DNA of 64,000 nucleotides from Rhodococcus sp. G-MC3 (lineage in GTDB: Bacteria > Actinomycetota > Actinomycetes > Mycobacteriales > Mycobacteriaceae): positions 62,001 to 126,000 of the forward strand of contig NZ_JASISW010000009.1 in the NCBI RefSeq assembly GCF_030063335.1. The letters are read 5' to 3'. Within the stretch, counting starts at the first letter, position 1; each line of letters opens with the position of its first letter. The notes under the pieces were generated by a model. That model was not told the DNA's origin. It saw only the letters and a program-made list of their open reading frames with translations, and did no database searches. This document shows, in pieces, positions 48,632 to 59,897 of the stretch. Both the position numbers and the translations under genes were made by a program.

Positions 48632-49122
48632 GCGCCGAACAATCGACGACGAAGAGCGGCTGCATTGCCGAAGATCCGAATTCCAAGAACGACGACGATG
48701 GCTGTGGACAATTGCGTTCCGACACCCAATTGATCTCCGAGCCAGACGATCAACGCTGCAACGAGCACATTGAATACGAACGACACCACGAAAACCTTCG
48801 AATCGAAGATTTTGTCGAGGTATGCCCGAACCCCGCCGAAGACAGCATCGAGTGCAGCGACGACCGCTATCGGAAGATAGGGCGCAACCGAGGCGGGCAC
48901 CTGCGGACCCGATACCGTGCCGATCAGTATTCCCATTCCGAGAGCCAGCGCGGCGAGAAGCACCAGGCCTCCACCTCGTCTCGGCGAGGTCGATCTGCGC
49001 CCGGGTTCGGGTACCTCAGGCTCGGGTACTTCAGGCTCGGGTACCTCAGGCTCGGGTACCTCAGGCTCGGGTGCCGCCAGCGGTGCTGCCTGATTGTGCA
49101 GTTCGTGCCGTCCCTCGGTCAT
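48628..49122 (-). CDS. sbp: Small basic protein (DUF1290) with PEPEV repeat extension
   Basis: 164 residues. The core with three helices (LVLLAALALGMGILIGTVSG; LPIAVVAALDAVFGGVRAYL; VFVVSFVFNVLVAALIVWLG) is the DUF1290 small basic protein found next to DUF881 genes across Gram-positive bacteria. Its first about 50 residues carry a Pro/Glu repeat (PEPEV x4) not usual in the family. ATG at 49120-49122 with GGAGGAG upstream and ATGA overlap with the previous gene. Confidence 0.87.
   Translation of the reverse strand: MTEGRHELHNQAAPLAAPEPEVPEPEVPEPEVPEPEVPEPGRRSTSPRRGGGLVLLAALALGMGILIGTVSGPQVPASVAPYLPIAVVAALDAVFGGVRAYLDKIFDSKVFVVSFVFNVLVAALIVWLGDQLGVGTQLSTAIVVVLGIRIFGNAAALRRRLFGA
49005..49075 (-). 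repeat. 15-bp tandem repeat encoding PEPEV
   Basis: Four to five near-identical 15-bp units inside the small-basic-protein gene encode a Pro-Glu repeat before the first helix. One unit differs by a silent change (TACTTC for TACCTC). Likely a flexible cytoplasmic spacer; unit number may vary between strains. Confidence 0.85.
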
Positions 49123-49967
49123 CGATCTCCTCCCTGCGTCGCCGCATCTATGGCCCGAGTCGGCGCAGCGGGCATGTCCAGAGCGTCGCTCGACTGCAGT
49201 TGGAAGGAGACTTTGTAGAGCTGTGCAATCGCCGACAATCTCAGGTAAGCGTCGCTGACCGAAAATCGGGTCTGCAAGATATCGGGCGAACCGATGGCCG
49301 ACACCGTATACGGCGAGAAGACGGGTCGGTTGTCGACGAGCATTGCTCCGCCCGCCTGCCTGATGGTCACTCCAGGACCGATCCGGACGTCGTCGACCGC
49401 AATGGCCTCGGCGCCACTCACCCACAGCGAGTTCACCAACACCTGGAGATCACGATCGAGAACCACTGCTTCGGACGAACTTCTGCGTGGCATAGACGCG
49501 TCGGAGAGATCGGTGCGGGCGGGAGGTTCGGCGACGGTGACGACGATTCCGGTCCCCGACACGGGCTGCACTCCCGCCGCGAACTCCACCCGCCGCAACG
49601 ACTCCAGCACTACCGAGCCCTCTGCGTCGCTGAGAAGTGCGCTCGAGCGCGCAGAGTCGACCTGATCAGTGAGGGATTGGCGTTCACGATCGAGCTCGGC
49701 AGAGAGTCGCTCCGCGTCTCGGACACCCGCGAGTGCGTCGCTCTGCTCACCGGAGAAATCCGCTTCCGACCCTGCGGCATGCGCAACAGCAACTCCGAGC
49801 ACCCATCCCAGCAGAACCGCGCCCAGACACAGAATAAGTCGGTCCACGACGCTCGGTGGCTCCGCTCGGCGGTTCGCGGCGGCTGCCGCGTATCCGAGGT
49901 CGAGATGCTCCGACATCAGCGAGCGCAGCAACGACGGTTCAGGGTTTCGAGCGGCGCGTTCACCCAT
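49119..49967 (-). CDS. DUF881 membrane protein (Rv1823-like)
   Basis: 282 residues: cytoplasmic N-terminus, one helix (VDRLILCLGAVLLGWVLGVA), coiled-coil (RLSAELDRERQSLTDQVD), then DUF881 domain (VSGTGIVVTVAEPPART; LVNSLWVSGAEAIAVDD). Paralogue of the DUF881 gene at 48631; the two flank the small basic protein in one operon. ATG at 49965-49967 overlaps pgsA by eight bases. Confidence 0.85.
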   Translation of the reverse strand: MGERAARNPEPSLLRSLMSEHLDLGYAAAAANRRAEPPSVVDRLILCLGAVLLGWVLGVAVAHAAGSEADFSGEQSDALAGVRDAERLSAELDRERQSLTDQVDSARSSALLSDAEGSVVLESLRRVEFAAGVQPVSGTGIVVTVAEPPARTDLSDASMPRRSSSEAVVLDRDLQVLVNSLWVSGAEAIAVDDVRIGPGVTIRQAGGAMLVDNRPVFSPYTVSAIGSPDILQTRFSVSDAYLRLSAIAQLYKVSFQLQSSDALDMPAAPTRAIDAATQGGDR

Positions 49968-50577
49968 TGCGCGCAGCCCGATCTGCCGACGGCGGCACCG
50001 CCTTGGCCACTGTGAAGGCCTTGTACGTGTACAGCGCCCCAGTCCACACATACAGGCCAGTCCCCCAGATCAGAAGGGCGTTGCCGATCGGTGCAAGCAC
50101 GGTCGCCACACCGGTGTCACCGGTGGATCCCAGCAGCACCGGAAGCGCAACCATCAATACGAACGTCGCCGCTTTGCCCAGGTAGATCACATCGGGAGGC
50201 GGCATGCTTCGGCGTTTGTATACGAACATCGTGCCTGCAAGGAGGAGGTCGCGGCCGATCAGGAGAGCTGCAACCCACCACGGAATGATTCCCCTGATCA
50301 CGAACGTGACGAGAGTTGTCACTACAGACAACCGGTCCACCAGCGGGTCCAGTAACGCACCCAGCCGTGACGATTGGTCCAGTGCTCTTGCCAATTTTCC
50401 GTCCAGCCAGTCCGTCGCACCGCTGGCCAAAAGCACTATCAGCGCGAGCCCGTCCGCGCGAGGACCGAGCAGTAGGTAGGCGAAGAGCGGTATCAGGAGG
50501 AGGCGGACCCCGCTGAGTACGTTGGGGATTGTCAGGATCCGGTCGCTCGCTTCGGGTTCCACATTCGGGCTGCTCAT
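49960..50577 (-). CDS. pgsA: CDP-alcohol phosphatidyltransferase (PgsA2-like)
   Basis: 205-residue membrane enzyme joining CDP-diacylglycerol to an alcohol head group. The catalytic motif DWLDGKLARALDQSSRLGALLDPLVDR spans about residues 56-82 and has all conserved Asp, Gly and Arg. Phosphatidylglycerol or cardiolipin product is likely, but the alcohol cannot be told. ATG at 50575-50577 has GAGGTGG upstream; the frame is open to 50949. First gene of the pgsA-DUF881-sbp-DUF881 operon. Confidence 0.88.
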   Translation of the reverse strand: MSSPNVEPEASDRILTIPNVLSGVRLLLIPLFAYLLLGPRADGLALIVLLASGATDWLDGKLARALDQSSRLGALLDPLVDRLSVVTTLVTFVIRGIIPWWVAALLIGRDLLLAGTMFVYKRRSMPPPDVIYLGKAATFVLMVALPVLLGSTGDTGVATVLAPIGNALLIWGTGLYVWTGALYTYKAFTVAKAVPPSADRAARNG

Positions 50578-50644
50578 GATGTCCACCTCGGTTCTGATCC
50601 TCGGAGTGCGTACGCCCTTCAGCGTCCGGATACGAATAGGATGT

Positions 50645-51265
50645 TCATCGCCATGCGAACACTGGCTGCTCGAAGTCTGCCACGCGGGTGTGTCGGCGAT
50701 GCAGAACCACTTCTCTGAATTGATGAACGATGGCGCCGGTAGGCGCATGAACGAGCGAATCACGAAACGGCCACTGCACAACTGGGCGTGAGGATTGTTC
50801 GATGGACACGAAACGCGGATCGGTGTCGATCTCGGCGACGTCGACCTCGTACACGGCTGCAACCTCCGCACGGTTGACGTCGACGAGGTCGAGTCGGTCG
50901 CCGATCCAGATGACGAACGGTGTGATGACGTACCCCGATCTGGTGACATAGTCGTCCAGACGACCTAGCACGTCGGACTGCGATGCCACAAGTCCGACTT
51001 CTTCCGCCAGTTCGCGGAGACAACCTTGAACTGCACTCTCCCCCGGATCGATTGCGCCGCCGGGTAGAGCGAATTGGCCGGGATGAGCACGCAACCGCGA
51101 CGGCCGCTTGGTCAAGAGCATGCGCCGGTTTCTGGGTCGGCCACCGATAGCAATCGCGACCGCGGCGGCCCTCCGATCACCGACATCGATTTCGCGGGGC
51201 ACGAATGGCGTGAGTGCAGCAGCAATCGACTCTCGCTCGAGGAGACCGTCTCGGTCGTCTTTCAT
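50645..51265 (-). CDS. Nudix hydrolase (CoA-pyrophosphatase-like)
   Basis: 206 residues. Nudix box at about 75-97: GGAIDPGESAVQGCLRELAEEVG, with all conserved Gly, Glu and Arg; upstream LLTKRPSRLRAHPGQFALPG is the CoA-diphosphatase style. Substrate unproven. ATG at 51263-51265; the frame is open to 51448. Confidence 0.85.
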   Translation of the reverse strand: MKDDRDGLLERESIAAALTPFVPREIDVGDRRAAAVAIAIGGRPRNRRMLLTKRPSRLRAHPGQFALPGGAIDPGESAVQGCLRELAEEVGLVASQSDVLGRLDDYVTRSGYVITPFVIWIGDRLDLVDVNRAEVAAVYEVDVAEIDTDPRFVSIEQSSRPVVQWPFRDSLVHAPTGAIVHQFREVVLHRRHTRVADFEQPVFAWR

Positions 51266-51293
51266 ACAGTCGAGCGTAGGGGTCGACAGCGGC

Positions 51294-51701
51294 TCACGCC
51301 GACGTGGACAGACGCACGACAGGAATGATCCGCGCTGTCTTCTTTTCGTAGTCGGCGAAACCCGAGAAGAGCGTCGCTTGCTTGCGGTACAACGCATCCC
51401 TGTCCGCACCCTCGACCTCTTCGGCGACCACAGATACGGTCTCGTCACCCACTTCGATAGTGGCCTGGGGATTCTTCTTCAAATTGTGATACCAGGCAGG
51501 GTTGCTGTCGGCTCCCGCCTTGGACGCAAAGATGACATAGCGGCCATCGTCCGGTAGATACATCAGCGGACTCACCCGGACGTTTCCGGTCTTGGCACCG
51601 GTGCTGTGCAACAGCAGAAGCGGAGCGCCTTCGAACGGTCCACCGACTTTGCCGTGGTGTGCGCGGAACTCGGCCACGACCTGTTCGTTGAAATCGGACA
51701 T
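51294..51701 (-). CDS. Deazaflavin (F420)-dependent nitroreductase-family protein
   Basis: 135 residues of the Ddn/split-barrel family: LLLLHSTGAKTGNVRVSPLMY and FASKAGADSNPAWYHNLKKN are the cofactor-binding signatures. Reduces quinones or nitro compounds with F420H2 in relatives; substrate here unknown. ATG at 51699-51701. Confidence 0.9.
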   Translation of the reverse strand: MSDFNEQVVAEFRAHHGKVGGPFEGAPLLLLHSTGAKTGNVRVSPLMYLPDDGRYVIFASKAGADSNPAWYHNLKKNPQATIEVGDETVSVVAEEVEGADRDALYRKQATLFSGFADYEKKTARIIPVVRLSTSA

Positions 51702-51970
51702 CTACTCCCCTGACTCCACCTGCTCGTGGACACAGGTTACCGCTGCGCCGCTCGCCTGCGACGCGATTCGTGCGTTGTACTTCGCTGAATCGAAGGCCTC
51801 GCGCTGGTGCTCGATCGCGGAACAAGATAGACGACGTTCGTGCGAGCCGGGGAGATCCCGCACTCACCGGGCTACCGAGCAGGTAACGCCCCGTCGCTGA
51901 TCTGAGATACATTTCGGGGTCGGGGACTGTACGAAGGTGCTGGGCGCGCCGAACGGGTGATGGAGGCGCA

Positions 51971-53290
51971 GTGTTCCGATCGCGGAACGACCGACAAAAC
52001 GAGTCCGCGCGAAAATATCTCGACTTCGCAGCGGTCTCACCGGCGCTGGAGAACGCTGCCGAAGTCACCGCCCGTGCCCTGGAATACCCCATCGCGATGG
52101 TCCACATCATCGACGAGAGCAGTCAGTACACGCTCGTCGGATACGGCGCCGGCAACATTGCGGGTACCGTCATTCCTCGCGCGCACTCTGCATGTACCTC
52201 GGTCGTCGAACTCGGCTTGCCGGTGGTGGTGGAGGACTCCGCGGCTCCCGAAAACGTCGGGCACGAGTCCGATCTGCCGGCTGATCTCGTGAATTTACTG
52301 CTCGATCATGGAATTCGGGCATATGTTGCGGTGCCCTTGTTCGGCCGGGAATCGGTGCCGATCGGCACTCTGTGTGTTTTCGATGTCGCACCTCGAAAAT
52401 TGTCGGAAGATCGACTCCGCCTGCTCGAACAGCTCGCGGTGATGGTCGAGGAACACCTCGATGCTCAGCGAGGACGCGCGCGGGTGGAGCGGCGTACCGC
52501 GTCGGTCGCCGAGCTCACTCGTGCAGTCGACGGTGGCGAGATCGTGCCGTGGTACCAGCCGATCGTCGACCTCGGATCCGGTGAGGTGTTCGCAATGGAG
52601 GCTCTCGCTCGATGGGATCATCCGGTGCTGGGACTGACGGCGCCGGGTGAATTCATCGAGCAGATGGAAAACACAGACCTCATCGTCGATCTGGACGTGC
52701 GAATTCTGGCGCAGGCGGTGTCGGACTTCTACGGATGGGTGCGTGCACGGCCGACACTGATGTTGTCGGTGAACATCTCCGGACATCATCTTGATCGGCC
52801 GGACTGCATCGATCGGATCACATCGGTTGTGGGATCGGCGGGCGTCTCGGCCAAGTCGATTGTTCTGGAGATCACCGAAACCGCGCGAGGTCCCGGCATC
52901 GATGACGAAGCGCGAACGGTCGCCGCCCTTCGTGAACGTGGTTTCACAGTTCTGCTCGACGATCTCGGCTCTGGATGGGCCCCCGTTTCGAGACTGACAC
53001 ATGTATCGGTGGACGGCTTCAAATTGGACCGCTCGATTGCGGCGTCGCTGCACACCACAGTGGGTGAAGCGGTGGCGCGCGCAATGCTCCAGTTCGCGGA
53101 CGATCTCGACCATCGTGTCGTGTTGGAAGGCATCGACACCCCCGCCAAGCTCGCGCTGGCCATGCACGCAGGTTTCGCCTACGGTCAGGGACATCTCTTC
53201 TCGAAACCTATACCGGCCGAGAATGTTCCGCTGTTTCTCGGAAGCACGCGCGACCGCCCTCGGGTTTCGACGACGTTGAATCCAAAGTAG
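51971..53290 (+). CDS. GAF-EAL protein, cyclic-di-GMP phosphodiesterase
   Basis: 439 residues: GAF sensor domain at about 20-165 and EAL domain at about 185-430. EAL residues kept: MEALARWDHP, SVNISGHHL, LEITETARG, LLDDLGSGWAPVSRL, DGFKLDRS, VLEGID and QGHLFSKP, so catalytic Glu, Asn, Asp-Asp, Lys and Gln are present and hydrolysis of c-di-GMP is likely; DDFG reads DDLG and EGVE reads EGID. Soluble, no membrane segment. GTG at 51971. Stands alone, 269 bases from its divergent neighbour. Confidence 0.9.
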   Translation: MFRSRNDRQNESARKYLDFAAVSPALENAAEVTARALEYPIAMVHIIDESSQYTLVGYGAGNIAGTVIPRAHSACTSVVELGLPVVVEDSAAPENVGHESDLPADLVNLLLDHGIRAYVAVPLFGRESVPIGTLCVFDVAPRKLSEDRLRLLEQLAVMVEEHLDAQRGRARVERRTASVAELTRAVDGGEIVPWYQPIVDLGSGEVFAMEALARWDHPVLGLTAPGEFIEQMENTDLIVDLDVRILAQAVSDFYGWVRARPTLMLSVNISGHHLDRPDCIDRITSVVGSAGVSAKSIVLEITETARGPGIDDEARTVAALRERGFTVLLDDLGSGWAPVSRLTHVSVDGFKLDRSIAASLHTTVGEAVARAMLQFADDLDHRVVLEGIDTPAKLALAMHAGFAYGQGHLFSKPIPAENVPLFLGSTRDRPRVSTTLNPK

Positions 53291-53384
53291 AGAACACCTG
53301 TTTGGGCCCAGCCCGGGTGCCTCATCCCAATTGTCCGAGGTCTGGTCTAGTGTCCTAGCGACGCCGACCGGAAGGTACGCTTTC

Positions 53385-54542
53385 ATGCCCACCAGTTCAC
53401 CCGCACAGCCGCGAATTCACCCTGTGATTCCGCCGTTTCTGCTCCAGCGAATCTCGGAGCACTCGACGCGTGAGGGGGTGAGCGCAGCCGTCGGGCATGC
53501 GGCGGCCAGTGCCGCACGCACACTTGCCATCGACCGTGAGCTGGTCGGAAACCGTATCGATGCCAATTCACGTACGACAATAACCGCGACTGTGCCCAGT
53601 AAACCTCGATCGGCGCCCACGGCACCGCGATCGACGCTGTCGCCACGGCTGTCGATTTACGATGCGAAGCACGAGCAAAATTTGCCAGGAACACTCGAGC
53701 GAGCCGAAGGACAGGCGCCTACGGGCGACGTTTCGGTGGACGAGGCGTACGAAGGACTCGGTGCGACGTTCGAGTTCTTTCGGGACGTGTACGGACGCAA
53801 CAGTCTCGACGACAAGGGTCTACCGCTTTCGGCCACCGTCCACTACGACCGAGACTACGACAACGCGTTCTGGGACGGTGAGCGGATGGTCTTCGGCGAC
53901 GGTGACGGTGAGGTGTTCGGACGTTTCACTGCCTCGCTGAGCGTCATCGCGCACGAACTCGCGCACGGGTTCACACAGTATTCGTCGCAATTGGAGTACT
54001 CCGGACAGGCCGGGGCTCTCAACGAATCGATGTCGGACGTGTTCGGGGTTCTCGTCCAGCAGTACTCACTCGGGCAGGATGCGGCGGCCGCCTCCTGGTT
54101 GGTAGGTGAAGGTCTGTTCCTGCCCGCAGTCCAGGGTCTGGCTTTGCGGTCGATGATCGAGCCGGGCACGGCCTACGACGACGACGTACTCGGCCGTGAT
54201 CCGCAACCGGCGAACATGGATAATTTTGTAGAGACCTCGGCCGATCACGGAGGTGTTCACATCAATTCCGGTATCCCCAACCGGGCCTTCGCGCTGAGTG
54301 CGACGACGCTGGGCGGCCGCGCCTGGGAGCGCACCGGCCAGGTGTGGTTCGACGTGTGCACGAACGGCTCACTCTCCCCTGGAACCGATTTCATCCGTTT
54401 CGCATCGGCCACGGTCAGCGCTGCGGCCGAGCGCTTCGGGTTCGAGTCCGACGTTCGGCGTGCGGTCGCCGCAGGCTGGGCTACGGTGGGCGTGACAGTC
54501 GACCACGCCGAAGTACCGGGATCGGCTTCACAAAGGACGTGA
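53385..54542 (+). CDS. M4 metalloprotease, protealysin-like
   Basis: 385 residues. Short propeptide with the protealysin-type motif IHPVIPPFLLQRI (about 11-23) and no signal peptide, then a thermolysin domain: zinc site His190-Glu191-Leu-Ala-His194 in VIAHELAHGFTQ, third ligand Glu214 in ALNESMSDVFG, substrate His288 in DHGGVHINSGIPN. Protealysin-like proteases lack classical secretion signals; how they leave the cell is unclear. ATG at 53385 with GAAGG upstream. The next gene looks like its inhibitor. Confidence 0.9.
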   Translation: MPTSSPAQPRIHPVIPPFLLQRISEHSTREGVSAAVGHAAASAARTLAIDRELVGNRIDANSRTTITATVPSKPRSAPTAPRSTLSPRLSIYDAKHEQNLPGTLERAEGQAPTGDVSVDEAYEGLGATFEFFRDVYGRNSLDDKGLPLSATVHYDRDYDNAFWDGERMVFGDGDGEVFGRFTASLSVIAHELAHGFTQYSSQLEYSGQAGALNESMSDVFGVLVQQYSLGQDAAAASWLVGEGLFLPAVQGLALRSMIEPGTAYDDDVLGRDPQPANMDNFVETSADHGGVHINSGIPNRAFALSATTLGGRAWERTGQVWFDVCTNGSLSPGTDFIRFASATVSAAAERFGFESDVRRAVAAGWATVGVTVDHAEVPGSASQRT

Positions 54543-54543
54543 C

Positions 54544-54837
54544 ATGCACATCGAGGTGGTTCGCACTGGCGGCGTCGCAGGCATGACCCGACGGGCCCGC
54601 GTCGATACCGATGCCATCGCAGACGAATCACTGGTTCAGGAGTGGCGTCAGCTTGCCGAGCAGGCACGAGAGATGCTCGTCAATCACGTGGAGACGCCGA
54701 CACCCGGCACCCAACGCGATGTTTTCGAGTGGACAGTGTCGGTTGACGACGCAACCTGCCGGATGGCGGACTCGGCTGTCACGGGACCGTTGCGGACGCT
54801 CGCGCAGCGGACGCTGCGCGAGGGTCTCGAGCCCTGA
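54544..54837 (+). CDS. Emfourin-like M4 protease inhibitor
   Basis: 97 residues, small and acidic: starts MHIEVVRTGGVAGMTRRARV and continues with a short strand-rich region (RDVFEWTVSVDD; VTGPLRTLAQ). Size, N-terminus and place one base after the protease gene match emfourin, the protealysin inhibitor encoded in the same operon in Serratia. AAAGGA upstream of ATG 54544. It would keep the unsecreted protease silent in the cytoplasm. Assignment by context and resemblance. Confidence 0.75.
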   Translation: MHIEVVRTGGVAGMTRRARVDTDAIADESLVQEWRQLAEQAREMLVNHVETPTPGTQRDVFEWTVSVDDATCRMADSAVTGPLRTLAQRTLREGLEP

Positions 54838-54956
54838 CCGCCTGAACCCCCGACGCCGAGGCCGTAACCACGTTTCACCGCTGTGGCGGCGATACTCGTC
54901 GAATTTGACGACCGCGAGTCCGGCTCGACCTCCGTAGCCGGTTCTGTATCGAGTTG

Positions 54957-55898
54957 TCAAGCATTCGAGGCAGGCGGAACCAGCGGCAGTTCACTCGGTG
55001 CTGCTCCGTCCTCGACTGGATCGACCGGCACGGTATCGGTTGGCGCGAGCCAGGTGGTCCGGTCGGTGTCCTTGTCGCCAGGAAGGACGCTGTCCAGTGC
55101 CCGGGGTACGAGCCACCATGTCAGAGCCCCGAAGAGGATCAGAATGTTGGCCCATTGCAACACCGTCGCAGCGCTGTCCTGGGCGAACAGACGGTCAAGG
55201 GCCTGCAGGTTCATGACCAAGCCATGTACGAGCACCAGCACCCATAACCGCCGATAGGTGTAGTAGACCCAGACTGCTGCCGCGCCCCAGCAGAAGGCCC
55301 ACAGAAATCCGCCGGAACCGAAATATAGGTACATGACCCCCCGCATTGCGCCGGCGAGCACCATTATCCAACCGAGCGGAATGCGGCCGGCCAGCAGGAG
55401 AACCGGAAGGGCAGCCAGAAGGGGCTCCTCCCTCAGTCCGGCCGACAGCGCCGACACCACCGCCAACCAGTCCGACTCGACCACTGCCGGAGCCGAAATG
55501 TCGAAACCCGCAGCACCCACACGGTCGAGAGCGAGCACCAGCGCGGATGATGCCGCAATCGCGGCGCACCATGCCACGGCAGCACCGAGGGCGGTTCCGG
55601 AGCGCTCTGGAAGCTCGTGTCGTAGTGACAGTCTGCGCACTCTGAGCACAACAACTATCGCGATCAGGCCGGTGGTGAGCTGAATACCTGCCACGACGAG
55701 GTCAGCGCGCTGATCTCCCACCGACAGGATTGGCGTCGGTGCATCGAGGTGGCTCGATCGCCACACCGCACCGAGCACACTGATCGAGTAGACGGTGAGC
55801 CACGCCGAGACCAGGAGGATGACGAGGCCAACGGTGACCAGAAGATTCGGGCGGGAGGCACCATCAGGACGCGAAAACAGCATGGTTCTGTCCTGCAT
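54957..55898 (-). CDS. CPBP-family intramembrane metalloprotease-like protein
   Basis: 313 residues with about eight helices. GLREEPLLAALPVLLL supplies the Glu-Glu motif and VLVLVHGLVMNLQALDRL a His, as in the CPBP (Abi) family related to Rce1; the usual EExxxR is degenerate, so activity is uncertain. ATG at 55896-55898 with GAGGAGG upstream; frame open to 55949. Standalone, convergent with the emfourin gene. Confidence 0.75.
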   Translation of the reverse strand: MQDRTMLFSRPDGASRPNLLVTVGLVILLVSAWLTVYSISVLGAVWRSSHLDAPTPILSVGDQRADLVVAGIQLTTGLIAIVVVLRVRRLSLRHELPERSGTALGAAVAWCAAIAASSALVLALDRVGAAGFDISAPAVVESDWLAVVSALSAGLREEPLLAALPVLLLAGRIPLGWIMVLAGAMRGVMYLYFGSGGFLWAFCWGAAAVWVYYTYRRLWVLVLVHGLVMNLQALDRLFAQDSAATVLQWANILILFGALTWWLVPRALDSVLPGDKDTDRTTWLAPTDTVPVDPVEDGAAPSELPLVPPASNA

Positions 55899-56107
55899 CG
55901 AACCTGGCCTCCTCGTTCGTTCTCGTCGTGGATCGAATCTGTCTACCACGTCGATCCCTCCTTGACATGGCAGAAACCTCTCCCGAAAGCAATTGGAGTC
56001 GAGTACGCCACACAGCGCAGCAGTCGCACATACACTGACTCGACACCGTAAGCGTTCGGCGACGGACCACGCGTCGATCCGAAATCGACACGGAGAGGAC
56101 CGAATCG

Positions 56108-56950
56108 GTGAACCTGTTCGATCGATTGAGTTCGCGCTGGAGAGTCGTCGGGATCACCGCCGTCGTGGCGCTCGTGTACGTCGGAATTCTGGTTGCCTAC
56201 GGGTTGAGCAATGCCGACGACGCAGTCGACACCCGTGCACCGGATCCCGCTGGTGTTCTCGTCTACCTCGATGTCGGCTCGGTCGATGGTGAGGCGTTTT
56301 CGGTGGACGCCAAGGTCTCCGTTTATCCAGGGCAGGATCTTGTCAGCAACTACGGTTATTTGAAGGACGACCTGCTCATCGACCTCGCCCCCCTTGCTTC
56401 GGGGGGACGCCTCGTGTTCTCGGCGGGCACCGCGCCCTCCCCGTCCCCCTCGACTATTTACAGCGACGGGGATATCCGGACCTGGCCTTTCGACAGTTAT
56501 CACGCGGAATCCGTCGTGGTGCGGGCCTTCTCCGAGTCCGGCGCAGCGCGCACCCCCGTACCTGCTGTCGTTGCTGTCACTGATTCGTTGACCGGCTGGA
56601 GTGTCGACTCCGACGGCGACCACACAGGCGGCGACAAGTTCGACATCACCGTGAGTAGAAACGGTGTGTCGAAGGTTTACGACCTCGCGATCTGCATGGT
56701 CTTGGTTGCCTTACCGATGTGCGCGCTCTTCGTTGCGGTGAACACCGTGCGCAGGCGTAAGAAGTTCCAACCTCCGATGGTGACCTGGTTCGCGGTCATG
56801 TTGTTCGCCGTTCTGCCGATCAGAAACCTCCTTCCCGGTGCTCCGCCGATCGGTTCCTGGGTCGATTACGCGGTCGTGCTGTGGGTTGTGTTGGGGTTGG
56901 TCACGGCAATGATTTTATACGTCTGCACCTGGTGGCGCGACGCGCCTTGA
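56108..56950 (+). CDS. DUF4436 membrane protein
   Basis: 280 residues: one N-terminal helix (VVGITAVVALVYVGILVAYG), an extracytoplasmic beta-rich domain (about 40-195), then three helices at the C-terminus (ALPMCALFVAVNTV; WFAVMLFAVLPIRNLLPGAP; AVVLWVVLGLVTAMILYVCT). Pattern matches DUF4436. Function unknown. GTG at 56108. Confidence 0.75.
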   Translation: MNLFDRLSSRWRVVGITAVVALVYVGILVAYGLSNADDAVDTRAPDPAGVLVYLDVGSVDGEAFSVDAKVSVYPGQDLVSNYGYLKDDLLIDLAPLASGGRLVFSAGTAPSPSPSTIYSDGDIRTWPFDSYHAESVVVRAFSESGAARTPVPAVVAVTDSLTGWSVDSDGDHTGGDKFDITVSRNGVSKVYDLAICMVLVALPMCALFVAVNTVRRRKKFQPPMVTWFAVMLFAVLPIRNLLPGAPPIGSWVDYAVVLWVVLGLVTAMILYVCTWWRDAP

Positions 56951-56978
56951 GTCTCTGACCTGGAGTAACGCGCCATTA

Positions 56979-56993
56979 CTTGACTTGTTCAAG
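56979..56993. promoter_or_regulatory. Possible FurA operator
   Basis: Inverted repeat CTTGA-CTTGT-TCAAG, 13 bases before the furA start. FurA represses its own promoter in relatives; that this repeat is the binding site is inference. Confidence 0.4.
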
Positions 56994-57006
56994 AAAAGAG
57001 TGTGAC

Positions 57007-57459
57007 ATGACACTCATGCAATCGAAGGCGGCACATCAGGAGCATCTGCGCGCTGTGTCACTCCGTGTCACCAAGCCCCGTCTCGCCGTCCTCGATGCGG
57101 TCGCCGAGAACCCACACGCAGACACCGAGACGGTGTATCGCACGGTCCGAGACACTCTCCCGGTCGTGTCTCGACAAGCTGTGTACGACGTGCTCGCTGC
57201 GCTCACTACCTCTGGCCTGCTTCGCCGTATTCAGCCATCGGGCTCGGTTGCTCGCTACGAAACTCGCGTCGGCGACAACCACCATCACGTGGTGTGCAGG
57301 TCGTGCGGCGTTATTGCCGATGTCGATTGCGCCGTCGGCGAGGCACCCTGCCTCGACGCCTCGGAGTCGCACGGTTTTTCCATAGACGAGGCCGAGGTCG
57401 TCTACTGGGGTCTATGCCCCCGATGCTCGGCCCCACCGATATCGCGACCTCGGTCGTGA
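57007..57459 (+). CDS. furA: Fur-family regulator FurA
   Basis: 150 residues. Winged-helix part (RVTKPRLAVLDAVAENPHAD; VSRQAVYDVLAALTTSGLLR) and metal sites YETRVGDNHHHVVCRSCG and CPRC. The redox-sensitive iron regulator of katG: peroxide inactivates it and both genes are expressed. ATG at 57007 (MTLMQSKAAHQEHL) chosen over 56980 because it gives the family N-terminus. katG starts 33 bases downstream. Confidence 0.93.
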   Translation: MTLMQSKAAHQEHLRAVSLRVTKPRLAVLDAVAENPHADTETVYRTVRDTLPVVSRQAVYDVLAALTTSGLLRRIQPSGSVARYETRVGDNHHHVVCRSCGVIADVDCAVGEAPCLDASESHGFSIDEAEVVYWGLCPRCSAPPISRPRS

Positions 57460-59727
<2,268 letters not shown>

Positions 59728-59739
59728 TCTGTCGCGAGT

Positions 59740-59793
59740 AACGGTGGCCTTGTGCAAGTCGAAACGACTTTCACAAGGCCACCGTTCGTTTTC
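59740..59793 (+). terminator. Rho-independent terminator after katG
   Basis: 22-bp stem (59740-59761 with 59765-59786, one mismatch) with an AAA loop and a T-rich tail CGTTTTCG, 13 bases after the katG stop. Confidence 0.8.
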
Positions 59794-59838
59794 GTGCGGA
59801 CGTCACCTACTTCGGTCGGCTTGATGATTCGACACTTA

Positions 59839-59852
59839 AACAAGTGCTTGGT
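59839..59852. promoter_or_regulatory. KstR2 operator upstream of fadA6
   Basis: AACAAGTGCTTGGT fits the KstR2 motif AnCAAGnnCTTGnT at every defined base. It sits 46 bases before the fadA6 start. KstR2 represses the HIP branch of cholesterol catabolism and releases DNA on binding HIP-CoA. Confidence 0.8.
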
Positions 59853-59897
59853 TGTTACCATCGGAGAGACACCAGCATCACGATCATGAGGAGAACA

